DNA of 64,000 nucleotides, taken from positions 124,001 through 188,000 of the forward strand of contig NZ_WQGO01000004.1 of assembly GCF_013034685.1 (NCBI RefSeq). Reading direction: 5' to 3'. A program made the translations under genes and the position numbers. Origin of the DNA: Ruegeria lacuscaerulensis. Lineage in GTDB: Bacteria > Pseudomonadota > Alphaproteobacteria > Rhodobacterales > Rhodobacteraceae. The notes beneath the pieces are model-generated. The model had not been told where the DNA came from. It searched no databases and worked only from the letters and a program-made list of their open reading frames with translations. This document shows positions 9,205 through 18,549 of the stretch, piece after piece; positions within the stretch are counted from its first letter, which is position 1; each line of letters opens with the position of its first letter.

Positions 9205-9464
9205 GTCGCGTGTCGTCGCATATCGGTCGCACATGTTGGCGCAAACAGAGTAAATACCGGTTTCTGAATGCGTTACCTATCGCGAAGATGGCGCGCTCGA
9301 ATCACTTTCCACATCAGTTTATTTTTGTGATCACACCTGAAAATACTGTGATCACAAATAGTGAAAATCTTCGTGAAATACCGCTTTGCTATCAAAAAAG
9401 CCTTTAAACTTGTCCCCTACACACCCCTATAAAAGGTCAATCGTAGTCAGACGGGACAATTTCG
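9205..9464. other. Intergenic regulatory region between mdh and sucC
   Basis: The gap between mdh and sucC is 315 bp and holds no gene. After the mdh terminator it carries the GTGATCAC operator pair (9327-9355), an AT-rich stretch with a candidate -10 element TATAAA near 9428, and an inverted repeat TTGTCCC (9410-9416) / GGGACAA (9453-9459) whose right arm ends 5 nt before the sucC start. Confidence 0.6.
9327..9355 (+). promoter_or_regulatory. Paired GTGATCAC operator upstream of sucC
   Basis: Perfect palindromes GTGATCAC at 9327-9334 and 9348-9355, starts 21 bp apart, flanked outside by TTTT and AA. The nearest base is 109 nt before the sucC ATG. Spacing, flanks and distance to the gene nearly duplicate the site upstream of sdhC, so a common regulator of both TCA operons is likely. 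Confidence 0.72.
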
Positions 9465-10658
9465 ATGAACATTCACGAATACCAAGCCAAGGCGCTTCTT
9501 CGCAGCTATGGCGCCCCGGTCTCCGACGGTCGCGCGGTTCTGCGCGCCGAGGAAGCCAAAACCGCAGCCGGTGAACTGGATGGCCCCCTTTGGGTCGTAA
9601 AGGCACAAATCCACGCGGGCGGCCGCGGCAAGGGCAGCTTCAAAGAGGCTGATGCCGGTGAAAAGGGCGGTGTCCGTCTGACCAAATCGGTCGAAGAAGC
9701 CGCCGAAGAGGCCAAAAAAATGTTGGGCCGCACGCTGGTCACGCATCAGACCGGCCCTGCAGGCAAACAGGTCAACCGCATCTATATCGAGGCCGGTTCC
9801 GGCATCGAGACTGAGATGTATCTTGCCCTGCTAGTAGATCGACAGACCAGCCGTATTTCCTTCGTCTGCTCGACCGAAGGCGGCATGGATATCGAAGAAG
9901 TGGCTGCAGCCACGCCCGAGAAAATCCTGTCCTTCTCGGTTGATCCGGCCACCGGCTATCAACCTTATCACGGCCGCCGCATCGCATTTTCGCTGGGTCT
10001 GCAAGGCGCACAGGTCAAACAATGCGTCAAACTGATGAGCCAGCTTTACACCGCCTTCGTCGAGAAGGACATGGAGATGCTGGAGATCAACCCACTGATC
10101 GTCTCGGACAAGGGTGATCTGAAAGTGTTGGACGCCAAGGTTGGTTTCGACGGCAACGCGGTCTACCGCCACCCCGATATCGCTGAACTGCGCGACGAGA
10201 CCGAAGAAGACCCCAAGGAACTCGAAGCCTCGAAATACGACCTGAACTACATCGCGCTGGATGGTGAGATCGGGTGCATGGTGAACGGTGCCGGTCTGGC
10301 GATGGCCACGATGGACATCATCAAACTGTACGGGGCCGAGCCTGCCAACTTCCTCGACGTGGGTGGCGGTGCCACTAAAGAGAAAGTGACCGAGGCGTTC
10401 AAGATCATCACCTCGGACCCGAACGTCAAAGGCATTCTGGTCAACATCTTCGGCGGCATCATGCGCTGTGATGTGATCGCCGAGGGCGTTGTGGCGGCCG
10501 TGAAAGAGGTCGGCCTGCAGGTTCCGCTGGTCGTGCGTCTGGAAGGCACCAATGTCGAGAAAGGCAAAGAGATCATCAATACCTCTGGCTTGGACGTGAT
10601 CGCGGCAGACAACCTGAAAGACGGGGCCGAGAAGATCGTGAAGGCGGTTAAGGGGTAA
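9465..10658 (+). CDS. sucC: Succinyl-CoA ligase (ADP-forming) beta subunit
   Basis: With SucD it interconverts succinyl-CoA and succinate with substrate-level phosphorylation. The 397 residues start [20 protein letters not shown], the canonical SucC amino end; an ATP-grasp domain fills the first 240 residues ([14 protein letters not shown] binds the nucleotide; [10 protein letters not shown] is the metal-binding segment), and the CoA-ligase domain ends with [16 protein letters not shown]. The ribosome-binding site is weak (GGGAC) and lies in the arm of an inverted repeat. sucD does not follow directly: a palindromic element and a 133-codon ORF intervene. Confidence 0.97.
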   Translation: MNIHEYQAKALLRSYGAPVSDGRAVLRAEEAKTAAGELDGPLWVVKAQIHAGGRGKGSFKEADAGEKGGVRLTKSVEEAAEEAKKMLGRTLVTHQTGPAGKQVNRIYIEAGSGIETEMYLALLVDRQTSRISFVCSTEGGMDIEEVAAATPEKILSFSVDPATGYQPYHGRRIAFSLGLQGAQVKQCVKLMSQLYTAFVEKDMEMLEINPLIVSDKGDLKVLDAKVGFDGNAVYRHPDIAELRDETEEDPKELEASKYDLNYIALDGEIGCMVNGAGLAMATMDIIKLYGAEPANFLDVGGGATKEKVTEAFKIITSDPNVKGILVNIFGGIMRCDVIAEGVVAAVKEVGLQVPLVVRLEGTNVEKGKEIINTSGLDVIAADNLKDGAEKIVKAVKG

Positions 10659-10664
10659 GGGCCG

Positions 10665-10733
10665 CTCCGGGGCCTTTGCTCCGGCAAACGCTCCGGCGGA
10701 GCGTTTGAGGCACGAACGGGCGGAGCCCCGGAG
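10665..10733. repeat. Nested palindromic element between sucC and the inserted ORF
   Basis: Outer arms CTCCGGGGC (10665-10673) and GCCCCGGAG (10725-10733) enclose a perfect inner hairpin AAACGCTCC-GGC-GGAGCGTTT (10686-10706). The element starts 6 nt after the sucC stop and its last bases GGAG serve as Shine-Dalgarno for the next ORF. It looks like a dispersed REP-like palindromic unit; no second copy was seen in this window. Confidence 0.6.
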
Positions 10734-10739
10734 AATGTG

Positions 10740-11141
10740 ATGCAATATGTAGAAGCCTTCAATTCCCTCGGTTACGACGTGCCCAATCCTCGTCAAGATT
10801 GGAGTGCCGAGAAAAATGACGGTATTTGCATCACGCTCTGGAAATCCGAAGTTCAATGGACGCCTGTACCTCCGCGCCTTGATCTTTGGAAACGGGCAAC
10901 ACCTGGCACGACCGATTGGGAATTCCTACCCGGTCACAAAAAACGCACCGCCCACTTGGAGCGAGCTGTGTCGGAGTTTGATGGTTGGGTCGACGTAGTC
11001 GTCGTGAATGGCACCCCTGGACAAGGATATGGCGCCGCCGACCCTTGGCTGCCGAAACAACGCGCTGAATATGGTTGGCGCGTTCAAGAATTCGATAAGG
11101 CGACGGGCTTCTTTTCTGTCGCCGCAGAGAAACTGAAATAG
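10740..11141 (+). CDS. Hypothetical protein inserted between sucC and sucD
   Basis: 133 residues (134 if GTG at 10737 is used). No family was recognised. It is rich in Trp (about eight), lacks a signal peptide or membrane segment, and has a [15 protein letters not shown] segment, suggesting a small cytosolic alpha/beta protein. Its base composition is less GC-rich than sucC or sucD. A GGAG from the upstream palindrome sits 6 nt before ATG 10740, and the stop overlaps the AGGAG of sucD. Because sucC and sucD encode subunits of one enzyme and are normally adjacent, this gene looks like a later insertion that keeps the transcript intact. Confidence 0.7.
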   Translation: MQYVEAFNSLGYDVPNPRQDWSAEKNDGICITLWKSEVQWTPVPPRLDLWKRATPGTTDWEFLPGHKKRTAHLERAVSEFDGWVDVVVVNGTPGQGYGAADPWLPKQRAEYGWRVQEFDKATGFFSVAAEKLK

Positions 11142-11153
11142 GAGACTCCTAAA

Positions 11154-12035
11154 ATGGCAGTCCTCATCGACGAAAATACCAAAGTGATCTGTCAGGGCTT
11201 TACCGGCTCCCAGGGCACATTCCACTCTGAACAGGCCATCGCTTATGGCACTAAGATGGTCGGCGGTGTGACGCCGGGCAAAGGCGGGATGACCCATCTT
11301 GACCTGCCCGTGTTCAACTCGGTCCACGAGGCAAAGCATGTGACCGAGGCGAACGCCTCGGTGATCTATGTTCCGCCGCCCTTCGCAGCTGACTCGATCC
11401 TCGAAGCGATTGATGCCGAGATGGAAGTGATCGTCTGCATCACCGAAGGCATCCCGGTTCTGGACATGATGAAGGTGAAACGCGCGCTGGAAGGCTCCAA
11501 ATCGCGCCTGATCGGCCCGAACTGCCCCGGTGTCATCACGCCCGACGCCTGCAAAATCGGCATCATGCCCGGCCACATTCACAAGCGCGGCTCGGTCGGT
11601 GTTGTGTCGCGTTCGGGCACTCTGACCTATGAGGCCGTCAAACAGACCACCGATGTGGGTCTGGGCCAATCCACCTGTGTGGGCATCGGCGGCGACCCGA
11701 TCAAAGGCACCGAGCATATCGACGTGCTGGAATGGTTCCTGGCCGATGACGAGACTCACTCGATCATCATGATCGGTGAGATCGGTGGCTCGGCCGAAGA
11801 AGAAGCCGCGCAATTCCTGGCGGATGAGGCCAAGAAGGGCCGCAAAAAGCCCGTCGCAGGCTTCATCGCAGGCCGCACCGCCCCTCCGGGCCGCCGCATG
11901 GGCCACGCGGGCGCGATCGTCGCCGGCGGCAAAGGTGGCGCCGAGGACAAGATCGAAGCCATGCGCTCGGCCGGTATCGTTGTGGCAGAAAGCCCCGCGA
12001 CGCTGGGTGAGGCCGTGCTGGAAGCGATTGGCTGA
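11154..12035 (+). CDS. sucD: Succinyl-CoA ligase (ADP-forming) alpha subunit
   Basis: Partner of SucC. The 293 residues start [20 protein letters not shown]; the CoA-binding Rossmann domain includes GGVTPGKGG, and [11 protein letters not shown] and GEIGGSAEE are family motifs. The phosphorylated catalytic histidine is His251 in [12 protein letters not shown] clear AGGAG lies 8 nt before the start. It is preceded by the orphan ORF and followed by a repeat-rich spacer and two DUF805 genes before sucA. Confidence 0.97.
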   Translation: MAVLIDENTKVICQGFTGSQGTFHSEQAIAYGTKMVGGVTPGKGGMTHLDLPVFNSVHEAKHVTEANASVIYVPPPFAADSILEAIDAEMEVIVCITEGIPVLDMMKVKRALEGSKSRLIGPNCPGVITPDACKIGIMPGHIHKRGSVGVVSRSGTLTYEAVKQTTDVGLGQSTCVGIGGDPIKGTEHIDVLEWFLADDETHSIIMIGEIGGSAEEEAAQFLADEAKKGRKKPVAGFIAGRTAPPGRRMGHAGAIVAGGKGGAEDKIEAMRSAGIVVAESPATLGEAVLEAIG

Positions 12036-12068
12036 TGACAAACCGACTCTCCACAGGCGCTGAGGGCA

Positions 12069-12156
12069 GCGCCCGACCCTGGGTGGGTGCTGCAAGCGCC
12101 CTCCCGGGGGGAGGGTCGGGCGCTACCCGGCGTTGCCGCCGGGCGGGTGGGTGCTG
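12069..12156. repeat. GC-rich repeat cluster between sucD and the DUF805 genes
   Basis: Three structures are packed together: a perfect 12-bp inverted repeat GCGCCCGACCCT (12069-12080) / AGGGTCGGGCGC (12112-12123) with an inner CCCTCCC/GGGAGGG hairpin; a second hairpin CCCGGCG (12126-12132) / CGCCGGG (12137-12143); and a 12-bp direct repeat GGGTGGGTGCTG at 12081-12092 and 12145-12156. The second direct copy abuts the next start codon. This looks like a dispersed intergenic repeat rather than a simple terminator, because no T-run follows. Confidence 0.6.
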
Positions 12157-12687
12157 ATGGGACCAAAATGCGCTATATCGTTGGGTTTTCGAAAGGTCTT
12201 TGATTTTTCGGGACGCGCCTCTCGATCCGAATTCTGGTGGATGTTTCTCGCGAGTTTGGTCGTCACTCTGATCTTCCAGATTTTCTCGGCAAGCCTCATA
12301 GTCGCGTCACTGGGGTCAAGCGCTTTGGCATCCGGTCCGCTAACGGCGGAAAACCTTCCGCTTGGCTTGATGGTCTCAGCTTCCGTTTTTCTCTTTTGTT
12401 TTCTAATGCTCCCGACGGTATCCCGAAGGTTCAAAGACCATGGCTGGCGAGGTGGCTGGTTCTACATTGCTGCATGGATAAACGGCGTTTCAGGTGCTGC
12501 CCTCACGATTTGCGCGATGCTTTTCCTGGCTGGGCGTGCAGAAACTGCCGTGCAAATCCTTGTTCCCGCCATGCTATTGGGCTTCATCCCCTACGGAAGC
12601 GTATTGTGGTGTTTCTGGATTGGGTTTGTAAAACCTGAGAACAGCTCGAATCGATATGGTTTGAACCCTGTTGGAGCGATCCCATGA
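12157..12687 (+). CDS. DUF805 family membrane protein (first of a tandem pair)
   Basis: 176 residues. RKVFDFSGRASRSEFWWMFLA near the amino end is the DUF805 signature (F-x-F-x-G-R-A-x-R-x-E-F/Y-W), followed by about four hydrophobic segments; RRFKDHGWRGGW matches the family's R-R-x-x-D-x-G motif. Function is unknown. The ATG at 12157 was chosen because it begins the DUF805 alignment; its Shine-Dalgarno is poor and lies in a repeat. Its last four bases overlap the next DUF805 gene as ATGA. GC is lower than in the neighbours, suggesting faster divergence or later acquisition. Confidence 0.78.
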   Translation: MGPKCAISLGFRKVFDFSGRASRSEFWWMFLASLVVTLIFQIFSASLIVASLGSSALASGPLTAENLPLGLMVSASVFLFCFLMLPTVSRRFKDHGWRGGWFYIAAWINGVSGAALTICAMLFLAGRAETAVQILVPAMLLGFIPYGSVLWCFWIGFVKPENSSNRYGLNPVGAIP

Positions 12688-13226
12688 CCTTCTCTGACGC
12701 CATCCGCACCTGTTTCTCCAAGTTCTTCACCTTCTCGGGTCGCGCCTCGCGGCCTGAATACTGGTTCTTTTTCCTGTTCATCGTGATCTGGAGCCTCATC
12801 GCCGGGATCATCGACTGGCAATTCTTCACTCAGGTCGCCGTGACCGAAACCGAGACATCCAAATCCGTCACGGCCTCCTCCTCGGGGCCGGTGCAGACCA
12901 TCGTCAGCCTGATCGTGTTCTTCCCGCATCTGGCGGTCGCGTGGCGGCGGATGCATGACAGCGGACGCAGCGGTCTTTATGCTCTGTTTCCGCTGCTCCT
13001 GATGGCCGGAGCCGTTGCTGTGCTGGTGTTCGGCATTGGAATGGCGTCCAGCTTCCAGCATGGCGGCAATCTGGATATCCTGTTCACCCGCGCGACTTTA
13101 CTGATTGTTATACCCACACTTCTAGTCCTGATGATCTCGCCCCTCCTGGTGCTGTGGTGGCTGACCCGCCCCAGCCAGCCAGGCACCAACCAATACGGTC
13201 CCAACCCATATGAGGTAACCCAATGA
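12684..13226 (+). CDS. DUF805 family membrane protein (second of a tandem pair)
   Basis: 180 residues with the signature FTFSGRASRPEYWFFFL, then WRRMHDSGRSGL and a C-terminal NQYGPNPYEV tail that is typical of DUF805 proteins. About four membrane helices. A GGAG lies 7 nt before the start; the start overlaps the previous gene by ATGA, and its own stop overlaps the sucA start by ATGA. Both DUF805 genes are therefore translationally coupled to sucA. Why an inner-membrane protein of unknown role should be coupled to a TCA enzyme is unclear. Confidence 0.85.
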   Translation: MTFSDAIRTCFSKFFTFSGRASRPEYWFFFLFIVIWSLIAGIIDWQFFTQVAVTETETSKSVTASSSGPVQTIVSLIVFFPHLAVAWRRMHDSGRSGLYALFPLLLMAGAVAVLVFGIGMASSFQHGGNLDILFTRATLLIVIPTLLVLMISPLLVLWWLTRPSQPGTNQYGPNPYEVTQ

Positions 13227-16180
13227 CCGAGCACTCGCCCAACTCCGCCTTTCATGCCTCAAGCTTCATGCAGGGGCACAATGCCGAATATCTGGAACAG
13301 CTATACACTCAATACACGCGGGACCCGAATGCAGTAGATGCGGCCTGGGTCGAGTTCTTTCGCGCCATGGGCGATGCTTCGCCGGATGTGCAGCGCGAGG
13401 CCGAGGGCCCGTCCTGGGCGCGCACTGACTGGCCGCCGATGCCTGCGGATGACCTGACGGGCGCGCTTACCGGTGAGTGGGTCGAGATCGACGCCAAGGC
13501 GGCGGGCAAAAAGATCAAGGACAAAGCAGCGGACAAGGGCGTTGCGGTCAGCGAAGATCAGATCAAGCGCGCGGTTCTGGACAGCCTGCGCGCACTAATG
13601 CTGATCCGGGCCTATCGTATCCGGGGTCATCTGGCCGCCAATCTGGACCCGTTGGGGATGCGTGCTGCGACCAACCACCCCGAATTGGACCCCAAGACCT
13701 ATGGCTTTACCGAGGCCGACATGGACCGGCCGATCTTTATCGACAACGTGCTGGGCCTGCAGATGGCCTCGATGCGGCAGATCGTCGATATCGTGAAGCG
13801 GACCTATTGCGGCACCTTCGCGCTGCAATACATGCATATTTCCGATCCCGAACAGGCCGCGTGGCTGAAAGAGCGGATCGAAGGCTATGGCAAGGAAATC
13901 GCGTTCACCAAGGAAGGCCGCAAGGCGATCCTGAACAAGATGGTCGAGGCCGAGGGTTTCGAGAAATTCCTGCACGTCAAATACATGGGCACCAAGCGGT
14001 TCGGTCTGGACGGCGGTGAGGCTCTGATCCCCGCGATGGAACAGATCATCAAGCGCGGCGGCGCGCTGGGTGTGCGTGACATTGTTATCGGGATGCCGCA
14101 CCGAGGCCGTCTTAACATTCTGGCCAACGTGATGCGCAAACCCTATCGCGCGATCTTCAACGAATTCCAGGGCGGCAGCTTCAAGCCCGAGGATGTGGAT
14201 GGCTCAGGCGATGTAAAATACCACCTGGGTGCGTCCAGCGACCGGGAATTTGACGGCAACAATGTCCACCTGTCGCTGACCGCCAACCCCAGCCACCTTG
14301 AGGCTGTGAACCCGGTGGTTCTGGGCAAGGTCCGCGCCAAGCAGGACCAGCTGAAGGATGACGAGCGTACGGCGGTGATGGGCATTCTGCTGCACGGCGA
14401 CGCGGCCTTTGCAGGTCAGGGCGTTGTGGCCGAAGGGTTCGGTCTATCCGGCCTTCGGGGGCATAAGACCGGTGGCACCATGCATATCGTGGTGAACAAC
14501 CAGATTGGTTTCACCACGGCGCCTCATTTCAGCCGCTCCAGCCCCTATCCCACCGATATCGCGCTGATGGTTGAAGCGCCGATTTTCCACGTGAACGGTG
14601 ACGATCCCGAGGCGGTGGTTCACGCCGCAAAAGTGGCGACCGAATTCCGCCAGAAGTTCCACAAGGACGTGGTTATCGACATCTTCTGCTATCGCCGGTT
14701 TGGTCACAACGAGGGCGATGAGCCCATGTTCACCAACCCGATCATGTACAAAAAGATCAAGACGCATAAGACCACGCTGTCGCTTTATACAGAACGTCTG
14801 GTCAAGGATGGCCTGATCCCCGAAGGCGAAATCGAGGATATGAAAGCCGCTTTCCAGGCCCACCTGAATGACGAGTTCGAGGCCGGGAAAGATTACAAAC
14901 CCAACAAGGCCGACTGGCTGGACGGGCGCTGGTCACATCTGGACAAAAACAAAGAAGAGTATGTCCGGGGCGACACGGCGATCTCGCCGGAAACCATGGC
15001 CGAGGTCGGCAACGCTCTGACCCATGTGCCCGAAGATATCGCGCTGCACAAAACCGTCGGCCGACTTTTGGACCACAAGAAAAAGATGTTCGAAAGCGGC
15101 AAAGGGTTCGACTGGGCAACCGGCGAAGCGCTGGCGTTTGGCTCGCTTCTAACCGAGGGCTATCCGGTCCGCTTGTCCGGTCAGGATGCAACGCGAGGGA
15201 CATTCAGCCAACGCCACTCGGGCTTTGTGCATCAGGAGACCGAGGCACGATACTATCCGCTCAACAACATCCGGGCCGGACAGTCGCACTATGAAGTGAT
15301 CGACTCGATGCTGTCGGAATATGCGGTGCTGGGTTTTGAATACGGCTATTCGCTGGCCGAACCCAATGCCCTGACCTTATGGGAGGCGCAGTTCGGCGAC
15401 TTTGCCAACGGCGCGCAGATCATGTTTGACCAGTTCATCAGCTCGGGTGAAAGCAAATGGCTGCGTATGTCCGGTTTGGTCTGTCTGTTGCCGCACGGGT
15501 TTGAAGGTCAGGGGCCTGAACACTCGTCCGCGCGTCTGGAACGCTTCCTGCAGATGTGCGGGCAGGACAACTGGATCGTGGCGAACTGCACGACGCCGGC
15601 GAACTATTTCCACATCCTGCGCCGCCAGCTGCACAGGACTTTCCGAAAACCGCTGATCATGGTGACGCCAAAATCACTGCTGCGTCACAAATTGGCCGTC
15701 AGCACCGCAGATCAATTCACCACCGGATCCAGCTTCCACCGGGTGCTGTGGGATGACGCGCAGCATGGCAATTCTGACACCAAGCTGGTCAAGGATGACA
15801 AGATCAAGCGAGTCGTTCTGTGTTCTGGCAAGGTCTACTATGACCTGTTGGAAGAACGCGACGCGCGCGGCATCGACGACGTCTATCTGATGCGGATCGA
15901 GCAATATTATCCTTTCCCCGCGCATTCGCTGATCAACGAGCTTGAGCGTTTCAAGGGCGCCGAGATCGTCTGGTGTCAGGAAGAGCCCAAGAACCAAGGT
16001 GCCTGGACCTTTATCGAACCCAACATCGAATGGGTTTTGACCCGGATTAAAGCCAAACATACACGGCCCCGCTATGTCGGTCGCGCCACTTCGGCCTCGC
16101 CCGCGACGGGTCTGGCCAGCCAACACAAAGCCCAACAAGAAGCGCTGGTAAACGAAGCGCTGAGCATTGAAGGAAAGTAA
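13223..16180 (+). CDS. sucA: 2-oxoglutarate dehydrogenase E1 component
   Basis: Thiamine diphosphate-dependent decarboxylation of 2-oxoglutarate and transfer of the succinyl group to the lipoyl arm of SucB. The 985 residues are full length. The amino end carries the E2-binding segment ([19 protein letters not shown]); [27 protein letters not shown] and FGHNEGDEP are the catalytic His and ThDP/Mg motifs; [14 protein letters not shown] and the C-terminal EEPKNQGAW complete the fold. It overlaps the second DUF805 gene by 4 bp and sucB by one base (TAATG). Confidence 0.97.
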   Translation: MTEHSPNSAFHASSFMQGHNAEYLEQLYTQYTRDPNAVDAAWVEFFRAMGDASPDVQREAEGPSWARTDWPPMPADDLTGALTGEWVEIDAKAAGKKIKDKAADKGVAVSEDQIKRAVLDSLRALMLIRAYRIRGHLAANLDPLGMRAATNHPELDPKTYGFTEADMDRPIFIDNVLGLQMASMRQIVDIVKRTYCGTFALQYMHISDPEQAAWLKERIEGYGKEIAFTKEGRKAILNKMVEAEGFEKFLHVKYMGTKRFGLDGGEALIPAMEQIIKRGGALGVRDIVIGMPHRGRLNILANVMRKPYRAIFNEFQGGSFKPEDVDGSGDVKYHLGASSDREFDGNNVHLSLTANPSHLEAVNPVVLGKVRAKQDQLKDDERTAVMGILLHGDAAFAGQGVVAEGFGLSGLRGHKTGGTMHIVVNNQIGFTTAPHFSRSSPYPTDIALMVEAPIFHVNGDDPEAVVHAAKVATEFRQKFHKDVVIDIFCYRRFGHNEGDEPMFTNPIMYKKIKTHKTTLSLYTERLVKDGLIPEGEIEDMKAAFQAHLNDEFEAGKDYKPNKADWLDGRWSHLDKNKEEYVRGDTAISPETMAEVGNALTHVPEDIALHKTVGRLLDHKKKMFESGKGFDWATGEALAFGSLLTEGYPVRLSGQDATRGTFSQRHSGFVHQETEARYYPLNNIRAGQSHYEVIDSMLSEYAVLGFEYGYSLAEPNALTLWEAQFGDFANGAQIMFDQFISSGESKWLRMSGLVCLLPHGFEGQGPEHSSARLERFLQMCGQDNWIVANCTTPANYFHILRRQLHRTFRKPLIMVTPKSLLRHKLAVSTADQFTTGSSFHRVLWDDAQHGNSDTKLVKDDKIKRVVLCSGKVYYDLLEERDARGIDDVYLMRIEQYYPFPAHSLINELERFKGAEIVWCQEEPKNQGAWTFIEPNIEWVLTRIKAKHTRPRYVGRATSASPATGLASQHKAQQEALVNEALSIEGK

Positions 16181-17691
16181 TGATGACCATTGAAGTTCGT
16201 GTTCCCACGCTGGGCGAGTCGGTCACTGAAGCCACGGTTGCCACCTGGTTCAAGAAACCCGGTGACGCCGTCGCCGTTGACGAAATGCTCTGCGAGCTAG
16301 AGACCGACAAGGTCACTGTTGAAGTGCCCGCCCCCGCCGCAGGCGTGATGGGAGAGATTGTGGCGGCCGAAGGTGAAACCGTCGGCGTTGACGCGCTTTT
16401 GGCTACGATTGCAGCTGGCGAAGGCGCTGCCCCTGCCCCGGCGGCGGCAGCCCCGGCCGCAGCAGCAGAAGCTCCGGCAGCGAATGCTGCCAGCGTTGAC
16501 GTTATGGTCCCAACGCTGGGCGAATCCGTGACCGAGGCGACCGTGTCCACATGGTTCAAGCAAGTGGGCGACGCCGTCGCGCAGGACGAAATGCTATGTG
16601 AGCTGGAGACCGACAAAGTCTCGGTCGAGGTTCCGGCCCCCGTCGCTGGTGTTCTGGCCGAAATCACCGCACCCGAAGGCACCACTGTGGACGCTTCGGC
16701 GAAACTGGCCGTTATCTCGGGCGCAGGTGCTGTTGCGGTTCCGGCGGCTGCTCCGGCAGCGGCGGCCCCTGCAGCTGCGGCCACGGGCAAGGACGTGTCC
16801 AACGCACCTTCGGCTGAGAAAGCGATGGCACAAGCCGGTCTGTCGGCTGATCAGGTCACCGGCACCGGCCGCGACGGCCGCATCATGAAAGAGGACGTGG
16901 CCCGCGCCGTGGCAACGGCTGCCGCACCCGCGCCTGCTGCCTCTCCGGCACCTGCCCCTGCGCCGCGCGCGCCTGTGGCCGCCGATGACGCTGCGCGCGA
17001 GGAACGGGTCAAGATGACTCGCCTGCGCCAGACCATCGCCAAGCGACTGAAAGACAGCCAGAACACCGCCGCCATGCTGACCACCTATAACGAGGTGGAC
17101 ATGACTGAAGTGATGGCACTGCGCAGCCAGTATAAGGACCAGTTCGAGAAGAAGCACGGCGTGCGTCTGGGCTTTATGTCCTTCTTCACCAAGGCCTGTT
17201 GCCACGCGCTGAAAGAAGTGCCCGAGGTGAACGCCGAGATCGACGGCACCGACATTGTCTACAAGAACTTCGTTCATATGGGCGTGGCCGCCGGCACGCC
17301 GACCGGTCTGGTGGTTCCGGTCATCCGCGATGCTGATAGCATGTCTTTTGCTGCGATCGAGAAAGCCATTGCCGAAAAAGGTAAGCGCGCCCGTGACGGC
17401 AAGCTGTCCATGGCTGAGATGCAGGGCGGCACCTTCACCATCTCGAACGGTGGTGTTTACGGCTCGCTGATGTCCTCGCCGATCCTCAACCCCCCGCAGT
17501 CGGGTATTCTGGGCATGCACAAGATTCAGGACCGCCCGATGGCGATCAATGGTCAGGTGGTGATCCGCCCGATGATGTATCTGGCGCTGTCCTATGACCA
17601 CCGGATCGTTGACGGCAAAGGTGCGGTGACCTTCCTGGTTCGCGTCAAAGAGGCGTTGGAAGATCCGCGCCGCCTGCTGATGGATCTGTAA
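16180..17691 (+). CDS. sucB: Dihydrolipoyl succinyltransferase (E2) with two lipoyl domains
   Basis: Core of the 2-oxoglutarate dehydrogenase complex. The 503 residues hold two lipoyl domains (about 3-78 and 105-180), each with the ETDKV lipoylation motif at Lys44 and Lys146, separated by Ala/Pro linkers. They are followed by a peripheral-subunit-binding domain (about 205-242, [13 protein letters not shown]) and the catalytic domain ending with [10 protein letters not shown] (His474, Asp478). Most E2 succinyltransferases have one lipoyl domain of about 400 residues total, so this is a lengthened form. ATG codons occur at 16180 and 16183; the first overlaps the sucA stop. Confidence 0.96.
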   Translation: MMTIEVRVPTLGESVTEATVATWFKKPGDAVAVDEMLCELETDKVTVEVPAPAAGVMGEIVAAEGETVGVDALLATIAAGEGAAPAPAAAAPAAAAEAPAANAASVDVMVPTLGESVTEATVSTWFKQVGDAVAQDEMLCELETDKVSVEVPAPVAGVLAEITAPEGTTVDASAKLAVISGAGAVAVPAAAPAAAAPAAAATGKDVSNAPSAEKAMAQAGLSADQVTGTGRDGRIMKEDVARAVATAAAPAPAASPAPAPAPRAPVAADDAAREERVKMTRLRQTIAKRLKDSQNTAAMLTTYNEVDMTEVMALRSQYKDQFEKKHGVRLGFMSFFTKACCHALKEVPEVNAEIDGTDIVYKNFVHMGVAAGTPTGLVVPVIRDADSMSFAAIEKAIAEKGKRARDGKLSMAEMQGGTFTISNGGVYGSLMSSPILNPPQSGILGMHKIQDRPMAINGQVVIRPMMYLALSYDHRIVDGKGAVTFLVRVKEALEDPRRLLMDL

Positions 17692-17693
17692 TC

Positions 17694-17963
17694 ATGGCAA
17701 CCCATGTTCTCTGGCAGGCCGATGTGGCTGATTTCAACGCCTGGCTGACCGTGTTCCGCGAAGATCAGCCAATGCGCAAGGCGGCAGGTATCCATGACCT
17801 GCACGTCTGGCGCGATCCTGATCAGCGCGATCACGCCATCGCCATGTTTGAGGTGCGCGATCTGGACAAGGCCCGTGCTTTTCTGGATTCGCAGGAACTG
17901 GCGATGCACCACGAACGCGGCGGCGTGGCCCATATTCAAGTGAAACTGCTGAAACCAGTCTGA
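17694..17963 (+). CDS. Small hypothetical protein downstream of sucB
   Basis: 89 residues, no signal peptide or membrane segment. The pattern of alternating strands (HVLWQADVADFNAWLTVF, HDLHVWRDPDQ, VAHIQVKLLKPV) resembles a ferredoxin-like dimeric alpha/beta barrel, as in ABM-type or cyclase-like small proteins, but this is structural inference. It starts 2 nt after the sucB stop, so it is almost certainly co-translated with the E2 gene. A GC-rich hairpin follows at 17975-18001. Confidence 0.68.
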   Translation: MATHVLWQADVADFNAWLTVFREDQPMRKAAGIHDLHVWRDPDQRDHAIAMFEVRDLDKARAFLDSQELAMHHERGGVAHIQVKLLKPV

Positions 17964-17974
17964 TCTGAAAAAAA

Positions 17975-18001
17975 CCGTGTGCGGGGTCAACTCGCACACG
18001 G
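17975..18001. other. Strong hairpin after the sucB-89aa segment
   Basis: CCGTGTGCG (17975-17983) and CGCACACGG (17993-18001) are perfect 9-bp arms with a 9-nt loop. A run of seven A precedes it on the plus strand, so only the minus strand reads as an intrinsic terminator (stem then T-run). In the operon direction it may stabilise or process the upstream mRNA. Confidence 0.55.
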
Positions 18002-18091
18002 GCACGCAAATACCCGTGAACCCAGCCTGCCTTCGCGCCCGGTGAATGGTAGTCGCAAGACCGGACTGAGATTGACAAAAGGATACCTATC

Positions 18092-18484
18092 ATGTCTTCC
18101 GAGCTTTCGATTCTTGCCCTCTATGGCCTGGTGGTCATTATTGTGGTTTTGCTGAATATCCTGACTGCAATGTCTCAGGTCGGGTTGATGACGCTGGGCG
18201 GCGCACGCGATGACATGCCGCCGCTGACCGGCGCCGCAGGTCGGGTGGAGCGCGCTTTGGCCAATTCAGTCGTCGCTATGGCACTGTTTGCACCTGCCAT
18301 TCTGATCCTGTCCGCCAAGGACGCTTTTACCGGCGGTACGTTGTTTGCCGCGCAGATATTCCTGATCGCGCGGATCGTTTTTGTTCCGATCTACGCGTTT
18401 GCCATTCCCGTACCGTTCCTGCGCACAACCGTCTGGCTGGCCGGATTTTTCGCAACGGCCTATCTATACCTCCAGGCGCTTTGA
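18092..18484 (+). CDS. MAPEG family membrane protein (first)
   Basis: 130 residues with four predicted helices, the size of the MAPEG superfamily (membrane-associated proteins in eicosanoid and glutathione metabolism). The GRVERALANSVVAMALFAPA segment matches the family helix-2 signature (R-x-x-R-A-x-x-N). Eukaryotic members are glutathione transferases; bacterial substrates are mostly unknown. An AAAGGA ribosome-binding site lies before the ATG. It is followed by a second MAPEG gene and then lpd. Confidence 0.85.
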   Translation: MSSELSILALYGLVVIIVVLLNILTAMSQVGLMTLGGARDDMPPLTGAAGRVERALANSVVAMALFAPAILILSAKDAFTGGTLFAAQIFLIARIVFVPIYAFAIPVPFLRTTVWLAGFFATAYLYLQAL

Positions 18485-18549
18485 GGCGTTTTCGGCCGCG
18501 GCTTTGGCAACGCGGCCACTCTCAGGCCCTGCTAAAATCGGATAACCAA

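Noticed and set aside
16594-17601. 335-codon minus-strand open frame
   Set aside because: Shadow of sucB in GC-rich sequence; no family resemblance and no ribosome-binding site.
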